Counted from the stretch's first letter, positions 7,756 to 14,488 are shown. The stretch is 14,976 nt of DNA from Negativicoccus succinicivorans (GCF_018373335.1 NZ_JAHAHH010000027.1:1-14976); one strand, 5' to 3'. Notes: generated from the sequence alone by a model not told the origin. Program-made: numbers and translations.

Positions 7756-9732
7756 ATGAAGATTATTGTAGCGAAAAAACTGGGCTTTTGCTATGGTGTA
7801 AAACGCGCCATGCAAATCGCGGAGGACCTATGTAAAACAGGGACTGACGCGGTTACGCTGGGGCCGATCATTCACAACAATCAAGTGGTGGAAGGACTGC
7901 GTTCCAAGGGGATCGACTATGTTGAATCGCTCGATGACGTCCCCGGAGAAACAGTAATTATTCGTTCTCACGGAGTAGGCCCGGCGTGTTATAATAGAGC
8001 TAGTGAAAAAAATTTAAAGATTATCGATGCGACCTGTCCGTACGTTGTACGGGCACAAAAAGAAGCCAATCGCTTAGTGAATGAAGGTAAGACGGTAATT
8101 ATTTTCGGGGAAAAAGATCATCCGGAAGTCAAAAGCATTGCCGAATGGGCAATGGATCGCGCTATCGTTGCGGAAACACCCGCCGATTTAGCCAACCTGC
8201 CGCACCTCTCTGAAGCAAGCGTTGTATCGCAAACTACGTTTTCGCAGGCCTTGTTTCAAGAGATGCTTGCTCTCGTCAAAGATAAAGTAGATCATGTTGA
8301 TGTCCATCGCACGATTTGCAATGTCACGGCGGAGCGGCAGAATGCGGTAGCGGAGTTGGCAGAGATAGCCGACGTAATCGTAGTCATTGGTGGCCGACAC
8401 AGCGGTAATACACGCCGTCTGTATGAACTTGCCAAAGCAAACGGCACTCCGGCATACCATATTGAAACGGCTGCAGAATTACGCTCGTCATGGTTTCAAA
8501 GTGATTGGACGGTTGGCATCACAGCCGGTGCATCCACACCGGACTGGATAATCGAGGAGGTATTGTTGGCAATGGATGATATGAAAACAACTTTTGAAGC
8601 GATGGACATGAATTATGATTTTCACAAAGGAAGCATCGTAGAAGGCACGGTCGTTGATCTGACCGATGAAGAAGCCTATGTTTCGTTTGGTTACAAAACG
8701 GAAGCGGTGCTCCAAGCGCGTGAATATTCATTTCCGGCTCCGGAATCCATGAAGGATGTACTGGCGGTCGGCGATACAGTCAAAGCGCAAATCACCAATG
8801 CGGTGAAAGAAGATGGTACGATCTACATCTCCAAAATCAAATTGGATCGTTTGGCGGACTGGGATATCGTCGAACAGGCATTGGCTAACGATGAACCTGT
8901 AGAAGTCGAAGGTATTGAAGCGATTAAAGCAGGCCTTCTCGTTCAGATTAAATCGTTACGCGGTTTCATTCCGCTTTCCCAGGGTGACTTGCGTTTCGTG
9001 CGCTCGCTCTCGTTCCTTGTCGGGACAAAATTCCAGGCGAAAGTACTGGAAGTAGACCGCTTGAAAAACCGTTTAGTTTTGAGCCGCAAAGCGATGCTCG
9101 AAATTCATCGCGAAGCGGAAATGGAAAACATGAAAGAAGCGTATGAACAGGGTACGCAACTTACCGGTATTGTGAAGAAAATTATGCCGTACGGCGCGTT
9201 CATTGACGTTAACGGCATTGAAGGTTTGCTGCATATTTCCGATGTAGCCTGGAACAAAATCGACAAAGTCGAAGATGTTTTGGAACCGAATCAGGAAGTG
9301 GACGTTATCATCAAATCGTTCGATCCGGAAAAACAGCGTATTTCTTTCAGCCGGAAAGATACCTTGCCGGATCCGTGGATGGACGACATTGAAAATTACG
9401 CAGTCGGTGATACCGTCGTCGGTAAAGTAGTAAAATTGATTGATTTCGGCGCGATTGTGGAATTAACTGACGGATTGACCGGTTTGCTGCACATTAGCGA
9501 AATCACTAAAGATCGCAGCAAAAAAGTGGGCGATGTACTGGCAGACGGCGACATGGTCGAAGTGCAAATTATCGGCATTAACAAATCCCGCAAGCGCATC
9601 AGTTTCAGCCTGATTCAGGTACAGGAGCATGCGGAAGGCGCGACGGAAGAAATGCCGGCGGATGAAGCTCCGGTGCAAGATGTTGCTGAAGCCGAAGAAG
9701 CCGCGGCGGACGCGACATCTGACGAAGAATAA
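7756..9732 (+). CDS. ispH: Fusion: HMBPP reductase (IspH) plus four S1 RNA-binding domains
   Basis: This 658-residue protein joins two functions. Residues 1 to about 280 are IspH (LytB), which reduces HMBPP to IPP and DMAPP in the last step of the MEP isoprenoid pathway. The [4Fe-4S] cysteines are C12, C94 and C188, with the conserved H40, H72, H122, E124 and SGN (216-218). Residues about 290-620 hold four S1 domains, starting near 292, 378, 468 and 553; the last two are the best conserved, with GIEGLLHIS and GLTGLLHIS. They resemble ribosomal protein S1 (RpsA), and the fusion is known from several anaerobic Firmicutes. The last 35 residues are acidic and low-complexity. The ribosome-binding site (AAAGG, 7743-7747) is modest. 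Whether the S1 part acts as a true ribosomal S1 or as another RNA binder cannot be told from sequence. A hairpin terminator follows. Confidence 0.96.
   Translation: MKIIVAKKLGFCYGVKRAMQIAEDLCKTGTDAVTLGPIIHNNQVVEGLRSKGIDYVESLDDVPGETVIIRSHGVGPACYNRASEKNLKIIDATCPYVVRAQKEANRLVNEGKTVIIFGEKDHPEVKSIAEWAMDRAIVAETPADLANLPHLSEASVVSQTTFSQALFQEMLALVKDKVDHVDVHRTICNVTAERQNAVAELAEIADVIVVIGGRHSGNTRRLYELAKANGTPAYHIETAAELRSSWFQSDWTVGITAGASTPDWIIEEVLLAMDDMKTTFEAMDMNYDFHKGSIVEGTVVDLTDEEAYVSFGYKTEAVLQAREYSFPAPESMKDVLAVGDTVKAQITNAVKEDGTIYISKIKLDRLADWDIVEQALANDEPVEVEGIEAIKAGLLVQIKSLRGFIPLSQGDLRFVRSLSFLVGTKFQAKVLEVDRLKNRLVLSRKAMLEIHREAEMENMKEAYEQGTQLTGIVKKIMPYGAFIDVNGIEGLLHISDVAWNKIDKVEDVLEPNQEVDVIIKSFDPEKQRISFSRKDTLPDPWMDDIENYAVGDTVVGKVVKLIDFGAIVELTDGLTGLLHISEITKDRSKKVGDVLADGDMVEVQIIGINKSRKRISFSLIQVQEHAEGATEEMPADEAPVQDVAEAEEAAADATSDEE
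8554..8574 (+). promoter_or_regulatory. Possible internal ribosome-binding site and start at the IspH/S1 boundary
   Basis: GAGGAGG (8554-8560) is followed by in-frame TTG codons at 8563 and 8566 and in-frame ATG codons at 8572 (M273) and 8581 (M276). It is a better Shine-Dalgarno match than the gene's own start has. Initiation at 8572 would give a protein of about 386 residues containing only the S1 domains. The bases also encode the IspH C-terminal segment IEEV, so the match may be chance. Internal initiation is an inference. Confidence 0.3.
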
Positions 9733-9760
9733 CACCGTCAGCCGAGGTAAAGATAAAAGC

Positions 9761-9800
9761 AAAAATGCGGGGGACGGTTCTCTGTTTCCCGCGTTTTTTA
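9761..9800 (+). terminator. Long hairpin with T-run between the ispH-S1 fusion and der
   Basis: AAAAATGCGGG (9761-9771) pairs with CCCGCGTTTTT (9788-9798), with one G-T wobble. The stem can extend inward as GGACGG (9772-9777) against CTGTTT (9782-9787), with three wobbles, leaving a TTCT loop. Six Ts at 9794-9799 complete an intrinsic terminator. It ends only four bases before the ribosome-binding site of der, so it must be leaky or regulated if der, plsY and gpsA depend on upstream transcription. Confidence 0.85.
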
Positions 9801-9815
9801 TTGAAGGAGCAAGTT

Positions 9816-11150
9816 ATGGACAAACCGTTAGTGGCGGTGGTAGGACGGCCGAATGTCGGCAAGTCGACATTATTCAATGCGATCATTAACAAACGTATTT
9901 CCATCGTGGAGGATGTTCCCGGTGTGACTCGCGACCGTATCTATTTTGATGCAGAGTGGCTCGGTACGCAGTTTACGCTGATTGATACGGGCGGCATTGA
10001 GTTTTTGGTGCCGAAGGAAGACCATATCAGCGTTGGTACCAAAGCGCAGGCTCAACTTGCGATTTTAGAAGCTGATGTGATCGTGCTCGTCTGCGACGGA
10101 CGCGTCGGTGTTACCGCGGATGATGAACAGGTTGCCCATTTACTGAGAGATGCCGGCAAGCCGATAGTGCTTGCGGTCAATAAAATTGACAGTCTCGCGC
10201 AGGAAATGAATATCTATGAATTTTATTCTTTGGGATTGGGTGATCCGCATGCGATTTCGGCCTCCAATCTGCTGGGCTTGGGAGATTTGTTGGATGATGT
10301 GGTGAAGCATTTTCCGCAGCGCGAAATCGATCCGCATGAAAATGAACTTGTGCATGTGGCGCTGGTCGGTCGCCCGAATGTCGGAAAATCTTCCCTTACC
10401 AATGCTCTGCTCGGTGAAGAACGTGTGCTGGTGAGTGATATTCCCGGTACGACACGTGATTCGATTGACACGCACTGGAAATACCATGGCGAGGAATTCG
10501 TGCTGATTGATACCGCCGGAATGCGTCGTAAGGCAAAAATTGATTTGCCGGTGGAGCATTACAGTGTTATCCGTTCGTTGCGCTCGATCGATCGTGCCGA
10601 CGTGGTTGTACTGGTTTTGGATGCGACGCAAGGGGTCACCGAGCAGGATACCAAAATTGCCGGCTACGCGCATGAAGCCGGTAAAGGAATGATCATTCTA
10701 GTCAATAAATGGGATTTGATCGAAAAAGACAGCAAGTCTACCGAAACATATGCGGAAGATATTCGGCGCGAATTGGCCTTTTTGCAATATGCACCGATTG
10801 TGTATGTCTCAGCTCTTACCAAACAACGAATTCATCGTTTGGGAGAACTGATTCAATTCGTTTCGGAACAACAGACACGCCGCGTTTCGACAGGCGTTCT
10901 GAATGAAGTTTTGACGGACGCGAAACTGATGAATCCGCCGCCGATGAAGTACGGTAAGGAAATCAAGCTGTACTACATGACACAGGTGGGCGTTAAGCCG
11001 CCAACCTTTGTGCTTTTTTGTAACTATGCGCAATACGTTCATTTTTCGTACGTGCGCTTCTTAGAAAATCGTTTGCGTGAATCGTTCGGGTTTGAAGGTA
11101 CACCGATACGATTGGTTTTACGCGGTAAACGAGATGGTGATGATGATTGA
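9816..11150 (+). CDS. der: Ribosome-assembly GTPase Der (EngA)
   Basis: Der is an essential GTPase with two tandem G domains and a C-terminal KH-like domain; it acts in late assembly of the 50S ribosomal subunit. Domain 1 shows GRPNVGKS (10-17), DTGG (57-60) and NKID (122-125). Domain 2 shows GRPNVGKS (185-192), DTAG (232-235) and NKWD (297-300). The KH-like part ends in GFEGTPIRLVLRGKRD, typical for the family. I chose ATG 9816 (444 residues), which has AAGGAG (9804-9809) six bases upstream and gives the usual start MDKPLVAVVGRPNVGKS. An in-frame ATG at 9765 lies inside the terminator hairpin and would add 17 unrelated residues. The gene has no obvious promoter of its own. It overlaps plsY by four bases. 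Confidence 0.97.
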   Translation: MDKPLVAVVGRPNVGKSTLFNAIINKRISIVEDVPGVTRDRIYFDAEWLGTQFTLIDTGGIEFLVPKEDHISVGTKAQAQLAILEADVIVLVCDGRVGVTADDEQVAHLLRDAGKPIVLAVNKIDSLAQEMNIYEFYSLGLGDPHAISASNLLGLGDLLDDVVKHFPQREIDPHENELVHVALVGRPNVGKSSLTNALLGEERVLVSDIPGTTRDSIDTHWKYHGEEFVLIDTAGMRRKAKIDLPVEHYSVIRSLRSIDRADVVVLVLDATQGVTEQDTKIAGYAHEAGKGMIILVNKWDLIEKDSKSTETYAEDIRRELAFLQYAPIVYVSALTKQRIHRLGELIQFVSEQQTRRVSTGVLNEVLTDAKLMNPPPMKYGKEIKLYYMTQVGVKPPTFVLFCNYAQYVHFSYVRFLENRLRESFGFEGTPIRLVLRGKRDGDDD

Positions 11151-11755
11151 TTAATTATTTACTTTGCGTTACGGGGGCATACTTGCTGGGCTCTATTCCC
11201 AGCGGTTTGTGGCTCGGTAAGCTGTTTTGCGGTACCGATTTACGCCGGCACGGTAGCCGTAACATCGGCGCAACCAATGCGTATCGCACTTTGGGAGCTC
11301 GTATGGGCGTTACCGTCTTTGGCGCGGATTTTTTGAAGGGCGTGGCGGCGACATCGTTGGGCGGAAACGATCCGGTATTGCTTGCTCTTTGTGCGGCTGC
11401 CGCGATTGTCGGCCACTGCTTTTCCGTGTTTTTAGGATTTCGCGGCGGTCGGGGCGTGGCGACCGGTTTTGGGGTAATGTGCTGTTTGTCGTTGCCGGTA
11501 GCTGTTGCGGCGGCGGTTGTTTGGGCGATCTTAGTCTTTACGACACGGTTAGTATCCTTGGCATCCATTGCCGCGGCGCTGACCGTACCGATTCTTTTAT
11601 GGTGGTGGCAGGCACCGTTAGCATTCTTGATTTTTGCGATTCTGGGTGTTGCTGCTATCGTTTTTCAACACCGCGCCAATATCGGACGGTTATTACGTGG
11701 GGAAGAGAAAAAAATTGAACGCGCAAAATTAAAACGGCGGCAGAAAATGAAATAA
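11147..11755 (+). CDS. plsY: Acyl-phosphate:glycerol-3-phosphate acyltransferase
   Basis: PlsY is an integral membrane enzyme that transfers an acyl group from acyl-phosphate to glycerol-3-phosphate, giving lysophosphatidic acid for PlsC. The 202-residue protein shows the family motifs GSIPSG (15-20), HGSRNIGATNAYRTLG (35-50) and GHCFSVFLGFRGGRGVATG (89-107), set among hydrophobic helices, with a basic cytoplasmic tail. The start is a TTG at 11147, overlapping the der stop as TTGA. A stop codon lies directly upstream in frame (11144-11146), so no earlier start is possible, and the resulting MINYLLCVTGAYLLGSIP matches the family N-terminus. GGTGA (11136-11140) is the ribosome-binding site. Both lysines of the usual FKGGKG motif are arginines here (R99, R102). 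Its substrate glycerol-3-phosphate is made by the next gene, gpsA. Confidence 0.95.
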   Translation: MINYLLCVTGAYLLGSIPSGLWLGKLFCGTDLRRHGSRNIGATNAYRTLGARMGVTVFGADFLKGVAATSLGGNDPVLLALCAAAAIVGHCFSVFLGFRGGRGVATGFGVMCCLSLPVAVAAAVVWAILVFTTRLVSLASIAAALTVPILLWWWQAPLAFLIFAILGVAAIVFQHRANIGRLLRGEEKKIERAKLKRRQKMK

Positions 11756-11762
11756 GATATAC

Positions 11763-11770
11763 GAGGTGAT
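11763..11770 (+). promoter_or_regulatory. Ribosome-binding site of gpsA
   Basis: GAGGTGAT is complementary over eight bases to the 3' end of 16S rRNA (anti-Shine-Dalgarno) and precedes the GTG start at 11774. It supports that start over the later in-frame ATG at 11786, which would cut off the first strand of the NAD-binding fold. Confidence 0.8.
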
Positions 11771-11773
11771 ATT

Positions 11774-12784
11774 GTGCAGATAGCTATGATAGGTGCAGGG
11801 GCATGGGGGATTGCAATGGCGCGATCGCTTGCCGAAGCGCATCCGGACGTATGTTTATATGCACGAAACGCTGAAACGGTTGCGGAAATGACGGAAACTC
11901 GTCAACACGCAGCCTATTTACCGGGCGTGCTGCTTCCCGATCGGGTCAAAATTACCGCGGATTTGGAAGAAGCTGTGTCAAATGCGGATGTAGTCGTGCT
12001 TGCGACGCCGTCGAAAGCGATTGGGACAATGGCAGAGGCAATTCGTCCCTGGCTCACTGAAAACGCATTGGTCATTTCGGCGGCGAAAGGTTTGTCACCG
12101 AGCGGGGGACGCTTATCGGAAGATATTAGAGCCGCATTGGTCGGCGTCACGGATGAAATCGCTGTGATTTCGGGGCCGAATCATGCGGAAGAAGTCGGGC
12201 GTTTATTACCGGCGGCCACCGTGGTTGCCGCCGCTCGCAAAGAAACTGCTATGCGGGCGCAGGATGTCTATATGTTGCCGCATTTGCGCGCGTATTACAG
12301 CACCGATATGATTGGCGTAGAGTACGGCGGCGCATTAAAAAATATTATTGCACTTGCTGCCGGCGCGGTCGATGGTGTCGGTTACGGTGACAATACACGC
12401 GCGACTTTGATTACCCGCGGCTTAGCGGAAATCGTGCGTTATGCGGTGCATTTTGGAGCTCGTAATGAAACTTTGTTCGGACTTTCCGGCATGGGCGATT
12501 TGATCGTAACCTGTACAAGCAAACACAGCCGCAATCATGAAGCGGGCAGGGCATTGGCGCAAGGCTTGACGGAAGCGCAGATCACACAGGGAACGCAAAA
12601 AGTGGTCGAAGGTATCCGAAGCACTCATATTGTGTATCCGGTGGCGCAGCGCGAAGGCATTGAAATGCCGATTACCGAGCAGGTATATCGAGTGCTTTCC
12701 GGAGAAAGCTCATTGCAAAACGCATTGCAAAACCTGATGACACGGGCAAAAAAAGAAGAACATCAGGAGCCGGTTATTTTGTAA
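11774..12784 (+). CDS. gpsA: Glycerol-3-phosphate dehydrogenase [NAD(P)+]
   Basis: GpsA reduces dihydroxyacetone phosphate to sn-glycerol-3-phosphate with NAD(P)H in the cytoplasm, supplying the backbone for phospholipids. The 336-residue protein begins with the Rossmann motif GAGAWG (7-12). It has SAAKGL with K105, SGPNHAEEV (133-141) and the catalytic region GVEYGGALKNIIALAAG with K189, then GDNTRATLITRG. The C-terminal domain ends in MPITEQVYRVL, as usual. The start is GTG, supported by a strong GAGGTGAT just upstream. The gene follows plsY after 18 bases and the two functions are sequential, so this is a phospholipid-precursor pair. No terminator follows, and the next promoter's -35 box overlaps the stop codon. 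Confidence 0.97.
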   Translation: MQIAMIGAGAWGIAMARSLAEAHPDVCLYARNAETVAEMTETRQHAAYLPGVLLPDRVKITADLEEAVSNADVVVLATPSKAIGTMAEAIRPWLTENALVISAAKGLSPSGGRLSEDIRAALVGVTDEIAVISGPNHAEEVGRLLPAATVVAAARKETAMRAQDVYMLPHLRAYYSTDMIGVEYGGALKNIIALAAGAVDGVGYGDNTRATLITRGLAEIVRYAVHFGARNETLFGLSGMGDLIVTCTSKHSRNHEAGRALAQGLTEAQITQGTQKVVEGIRSTHIVYPVAQREGIEMPITEQVYRVLSGESSLQNALQNLMTRAKKEEHQEPVIL

Positions 12785-12807
12785 TTTGAAAATACCAATG
12801 TTATAAT
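12779..12807 (+). promoter_or_regulatory. Sigma-70-type promoter before rsmD
   Basis: TTGTAA (12779-12784, four of six consensus bases, overlapping the gpsA stop) lies 17 bases before a perfect TATAAT (12802-12807). Transcription would start near 12814, giving a very short leader of about 16 bases with GAGGG just before the rsmD ATG. No terminator lies between gpsA and this promoter, so read-through from upstream is also likely. Confidence 0.72.
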
Positions 12808-12829
12808 ACAAGGTAACTATCGAGGGTAT

Positions 12830-13384
12830 ATGAGAATCATTGGTGGCACTAGACGCGGACACAAATTGGCAGCGCCGAAAGGGATGGCGACGCGCCCGAC
12901 ACAGGATCGAGTGCGGGAAGCGATCTTCAACACGCTGGCCAATATAGGCTTACTGGAAACACGCGTGCTTGATTTGTATGCAGGCACCGGCGCAATGGCG
13001 CTGGAAGCGTTGAGTCGCGGCGCGGAATTTGCTTGCGCCGTGGATGAGAAAACTGCTGCGGTAATTCGTCAAAATGCAGAGGTTTGCAACTTTTCTTCGC
13101 AGATCGAAGTGCGTGACCAACGCGTCGAATCGGCACTGGCGAACTTGCCGCAAAATCAACCGTTTGACTATGTTTTTCTTGATCCGCCGTACCAACGCGA
13201 TTTGGTGGAACCTGTACTGCGGGAACTGCTCCGTGCGCGCCTCGTGCAGCCTACCAGCGTAGTTGTTGTTGAACAGGCACGGGAAGAAAATTTGGAGATA
13301 CCTGAAGGTTATCGGTTCTGGCGGCAGAAACATTACGGCGGTACCATGGTGACCTATTTGGTGGTAGAAGGGGAAGAAGGATAA
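12830..13384 (+). CDS. rsmD: 16S rRNA (guanine-966-N2)-methyltransferase
   Basis: RsmD methylates G966 (E. coli numbering) of 16S rRNA during 30S subunit assembly, using S-adenosylmethionine. The 184-residue protein starts MRIIGGTRRGHKL, with the RNA-binding TRPTQDRVREAIFN (21-34). It carries the SAM-binding motif VLDLYAGTGAMALEA (46-60) and the catalytic NPPY-type motif as DPPY (118-121). All are diagnostic for the family and the length is normal. The ribosome-binding site GAGGG (12822-12826) is unusually close to the ATG (three bases). It is followed by coaD after four bases; the rsmD-coaD pair is widely conserved in Firmicutes. Confidence 0.96.
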   Translation: MRIIGGTRRGHKLAAPKGMATRPTQDRVREAIFNTLANIGLLETRVLDLYAGTGAMALEALSRGAEFACAVDEKTAAVIRQNAEVCNFSSQIEVRDQRVESALANLPQNQPFDYVFLDPPYQRDLVEPVLRELLRARLVQPTSVVVVEQAREENLEIPEGYRFWRQKHYGGTMVTYLVVEGEEG

Positions 13385-13388
13385 TTGC

Positions 13389-13874
13389 ATGCGAGTGGGA
13401 ATCTGCCCGGGCAGTTTTGATCCGGTTACAAAAGGCCATGTGGACATTTTTGAACGCAGTGCACAATTTGTCGACAAACTGATTGTTGCGGTCTTTGTGA
13501 ATCCCGGCAAAAAGCCAATGTTTTCGATGGAAGAACGGGTAGCTTTGCTGAAAGAAGCAACGGCTCATATTCCGAATGTAGAATTGGATGCTTTCTCCGG
13601 CTTGCTCAATGATTATGTTCGGCAACGAGATTCACGCTTGATCATTCGAGGATTACGAGCATTCAGTGACTTTGAATATGAATTCCAACGGGCGTTATTA
13701 TTGAAAGATCAGGATCCGGAGATTGAAACTGTATTTATGATGACGCGCGGTGAATATTCGTTTATCAGCTCTTCGGGAATCAAAGAGTTGGCCATGTTTA
13801 GCGGTGACGTGGGGCGGCTGGTACCGCCATGTGTATTAACCGCACTGGAAGAGAAATTGGCAGTTGCCAAATAA
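13389..13874 (+). CDS. coaD: Phosphopantetheine adenylyltransferase
   Basis: CoaD transfers AMP from ATP to 4'-phosphopantetheine, the penultimate step of coenzyme A synthesis, usually as a hexamer. The 161-residue protein has the nucleotidyltransferase motif T14-K-G-H17 within CPGSFDPVTKGH, the substrate-binding IIRGLRAFSDFEYE and the ATP-binding YSFISSSGIKE (123-133). Length is normal for the family. AAGGA (13377-13381) lies seven bases before the ATG. It is followed by a coiled-coil protein gene whose ribosome-binding site overlaps the coaD stop codon. Confidence 0.97.
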   Translation: MRVGICPGSFDPVTKGHVDIFERSAQFVDKLIVAVFVNPGKKPMFSMEERVALLKEATAHIPNVELDAFSGLLNDYVRQRDSRLIIRGLRAFSDFEYEFQRALLLKDQDPEIETVFMMTRGEYSFISSSGIKELAMFSGDVGRLVPPCVLTALEEKLAVAK

Positions 13875-13887
13875 AGGAGTGGTACTC

Positions 13888-14370
13888 ATGGATACACGCA
13901 AATTGCTGGAAGAGCTTGATTATGTAGTAATGAACGGCAGAGAAGTTCCGTTAACAAACAAACGCATTGTCGATCAGGATGAAGTGGCGCGCATTATTGA
14001 CGCTATTAACAGTTCGCTGCCCAATGAATTGGAAAACGCCAAGCGTATTGTTGCGGATAAAGAACGTGTCATGATGGATGCACAAAAGCAGGCAGAAACG
14101 ATTATTGCACAAGCCAAAGATTATATCGCTAAAATCACGGAAGAAAGCGAGCTTGTGAAAAACGCCCAAGAGCGTGCCAATGAAATTATCGCCAATGCGA
14201 ACCAAACAGCAGACACGATGCAGCAAAGCGCGCTCGAGTATGCGACCGATGTTTTGAAATATGTCGAAGAAAACATGGAAGGAACGCTTGATTCGTTGCG
14301 TAAAAATCGGGAAAGCCTTATGCAACAGCAACCGCAAAAAGGGACAGAAGATACCTTGCCGCGGGAATAA
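13888..14370 (+). CDS. Coiled-coil protein of unknown function (ATP-synthase-subunit-like)
   Basis: The 160-residue protein has a short N-terminal region (1-40, with MNGREVPLTNKRIVDQDEV) and a long, charged helix from about 45 to 147. That helix is rich in Ala, Glu, Lys and Gln, with heptad-like spacing (AQKQAETIIAQAKDYI), and strongly suggests a coiled coil. Such sequences resemble the stalk subunits b or H/G of rotary ATPases and DivIVA-type proteins, and similar coaD-linked genes are often just called ATPase. I see no membrane segment and no nucleotide-binding motif, so an ATPase activity is not supported. ATG 13888 was chosen because AAAGGAG (13873-13879) lies eight bases upstream; an earlier in-frame TTG at 13864 lies inside coaD. 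It is the last gene before a strong terminator. The gene is real; its function is unknown. Confidence 0.85.
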   Translation: MDTRKLLEELDYVVMNGREVPLTNKRIVDQDEVARIIDAINSSLPNELENAKRIVADKERVMMDAQKQAETIIAQAKDYIAKITEESELVKNAQERANEIIANANQTADTMQQSALEYATDVLKYVEENMEGTLDSLRKNRESLMQQQPQKGTEDTLPRE

Positions 14371-14377
14371 CAGAGCG

Positions 14378-14407
14378 AAAAAAGAGCTTGCCGAAAGCTC
14401 TTTTTTT
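14378..14407 (+). terminator. Intrinsic terminator after the rsmD-coaD unit
   Basis: AAAAAAGAGCTT (14378-14389) pairs perfectly with AAGCTCTTTTTT (14395-14406) around the five-base loop GCCGA, ending in seven Ts (14401-14407). The A-run on the left arm would allow termination in either direction. Confidence 0.93.
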
Positions 14408-14418
14408 GTATATTTTTA

Positions 14419-14448
14419 TTGGCGTAAACGTTCATTAAAATATATAAT
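14419..14448 (+). promoter_or_regulatory. Sigma-70-type promoter of leuS
   Basis: TTGGCG (14419-14424) and a perfect TATAAT (14443-14448) are separated by 18 bases, in an AT-rich gap directly after a terminator. Transcription would begin near 14455, leaving a leader of about 34 bases. That is too short for a T-box riboswitch. The extended core (TTGGCGT, 17 bases, TATAATAAA) is identical to that of the scpA promoter. Confidence 0.78.
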
Positions 14449-14488
14449 AAATAATTAGCAAACTGAGAAATGAACGGGAGGAAATTCC

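Noticed and set aside
9765..9815. Earlier in-frame ATG for der at 9765
   Set aside because: It lies inside the terminator hairpin, has no ribosome-binding site and adds residues unlike any Der N-terminus. ATG 9816 has AAGGAG at the right distance.
12786..12791. TTGAAA as -35 box of the rsmD promoter
   Set aside because: Only ten bases separate it from TATAAT; TTGTAA at 12779 gives the proper 17-base spacing.
13864..13887. Earlier in-frame TTG start for the coiled-coil gene
   Set aside because: It lies inside coaD without a ribosome-binding site, while ATG 13888 has AAAGGAG at eight bases.
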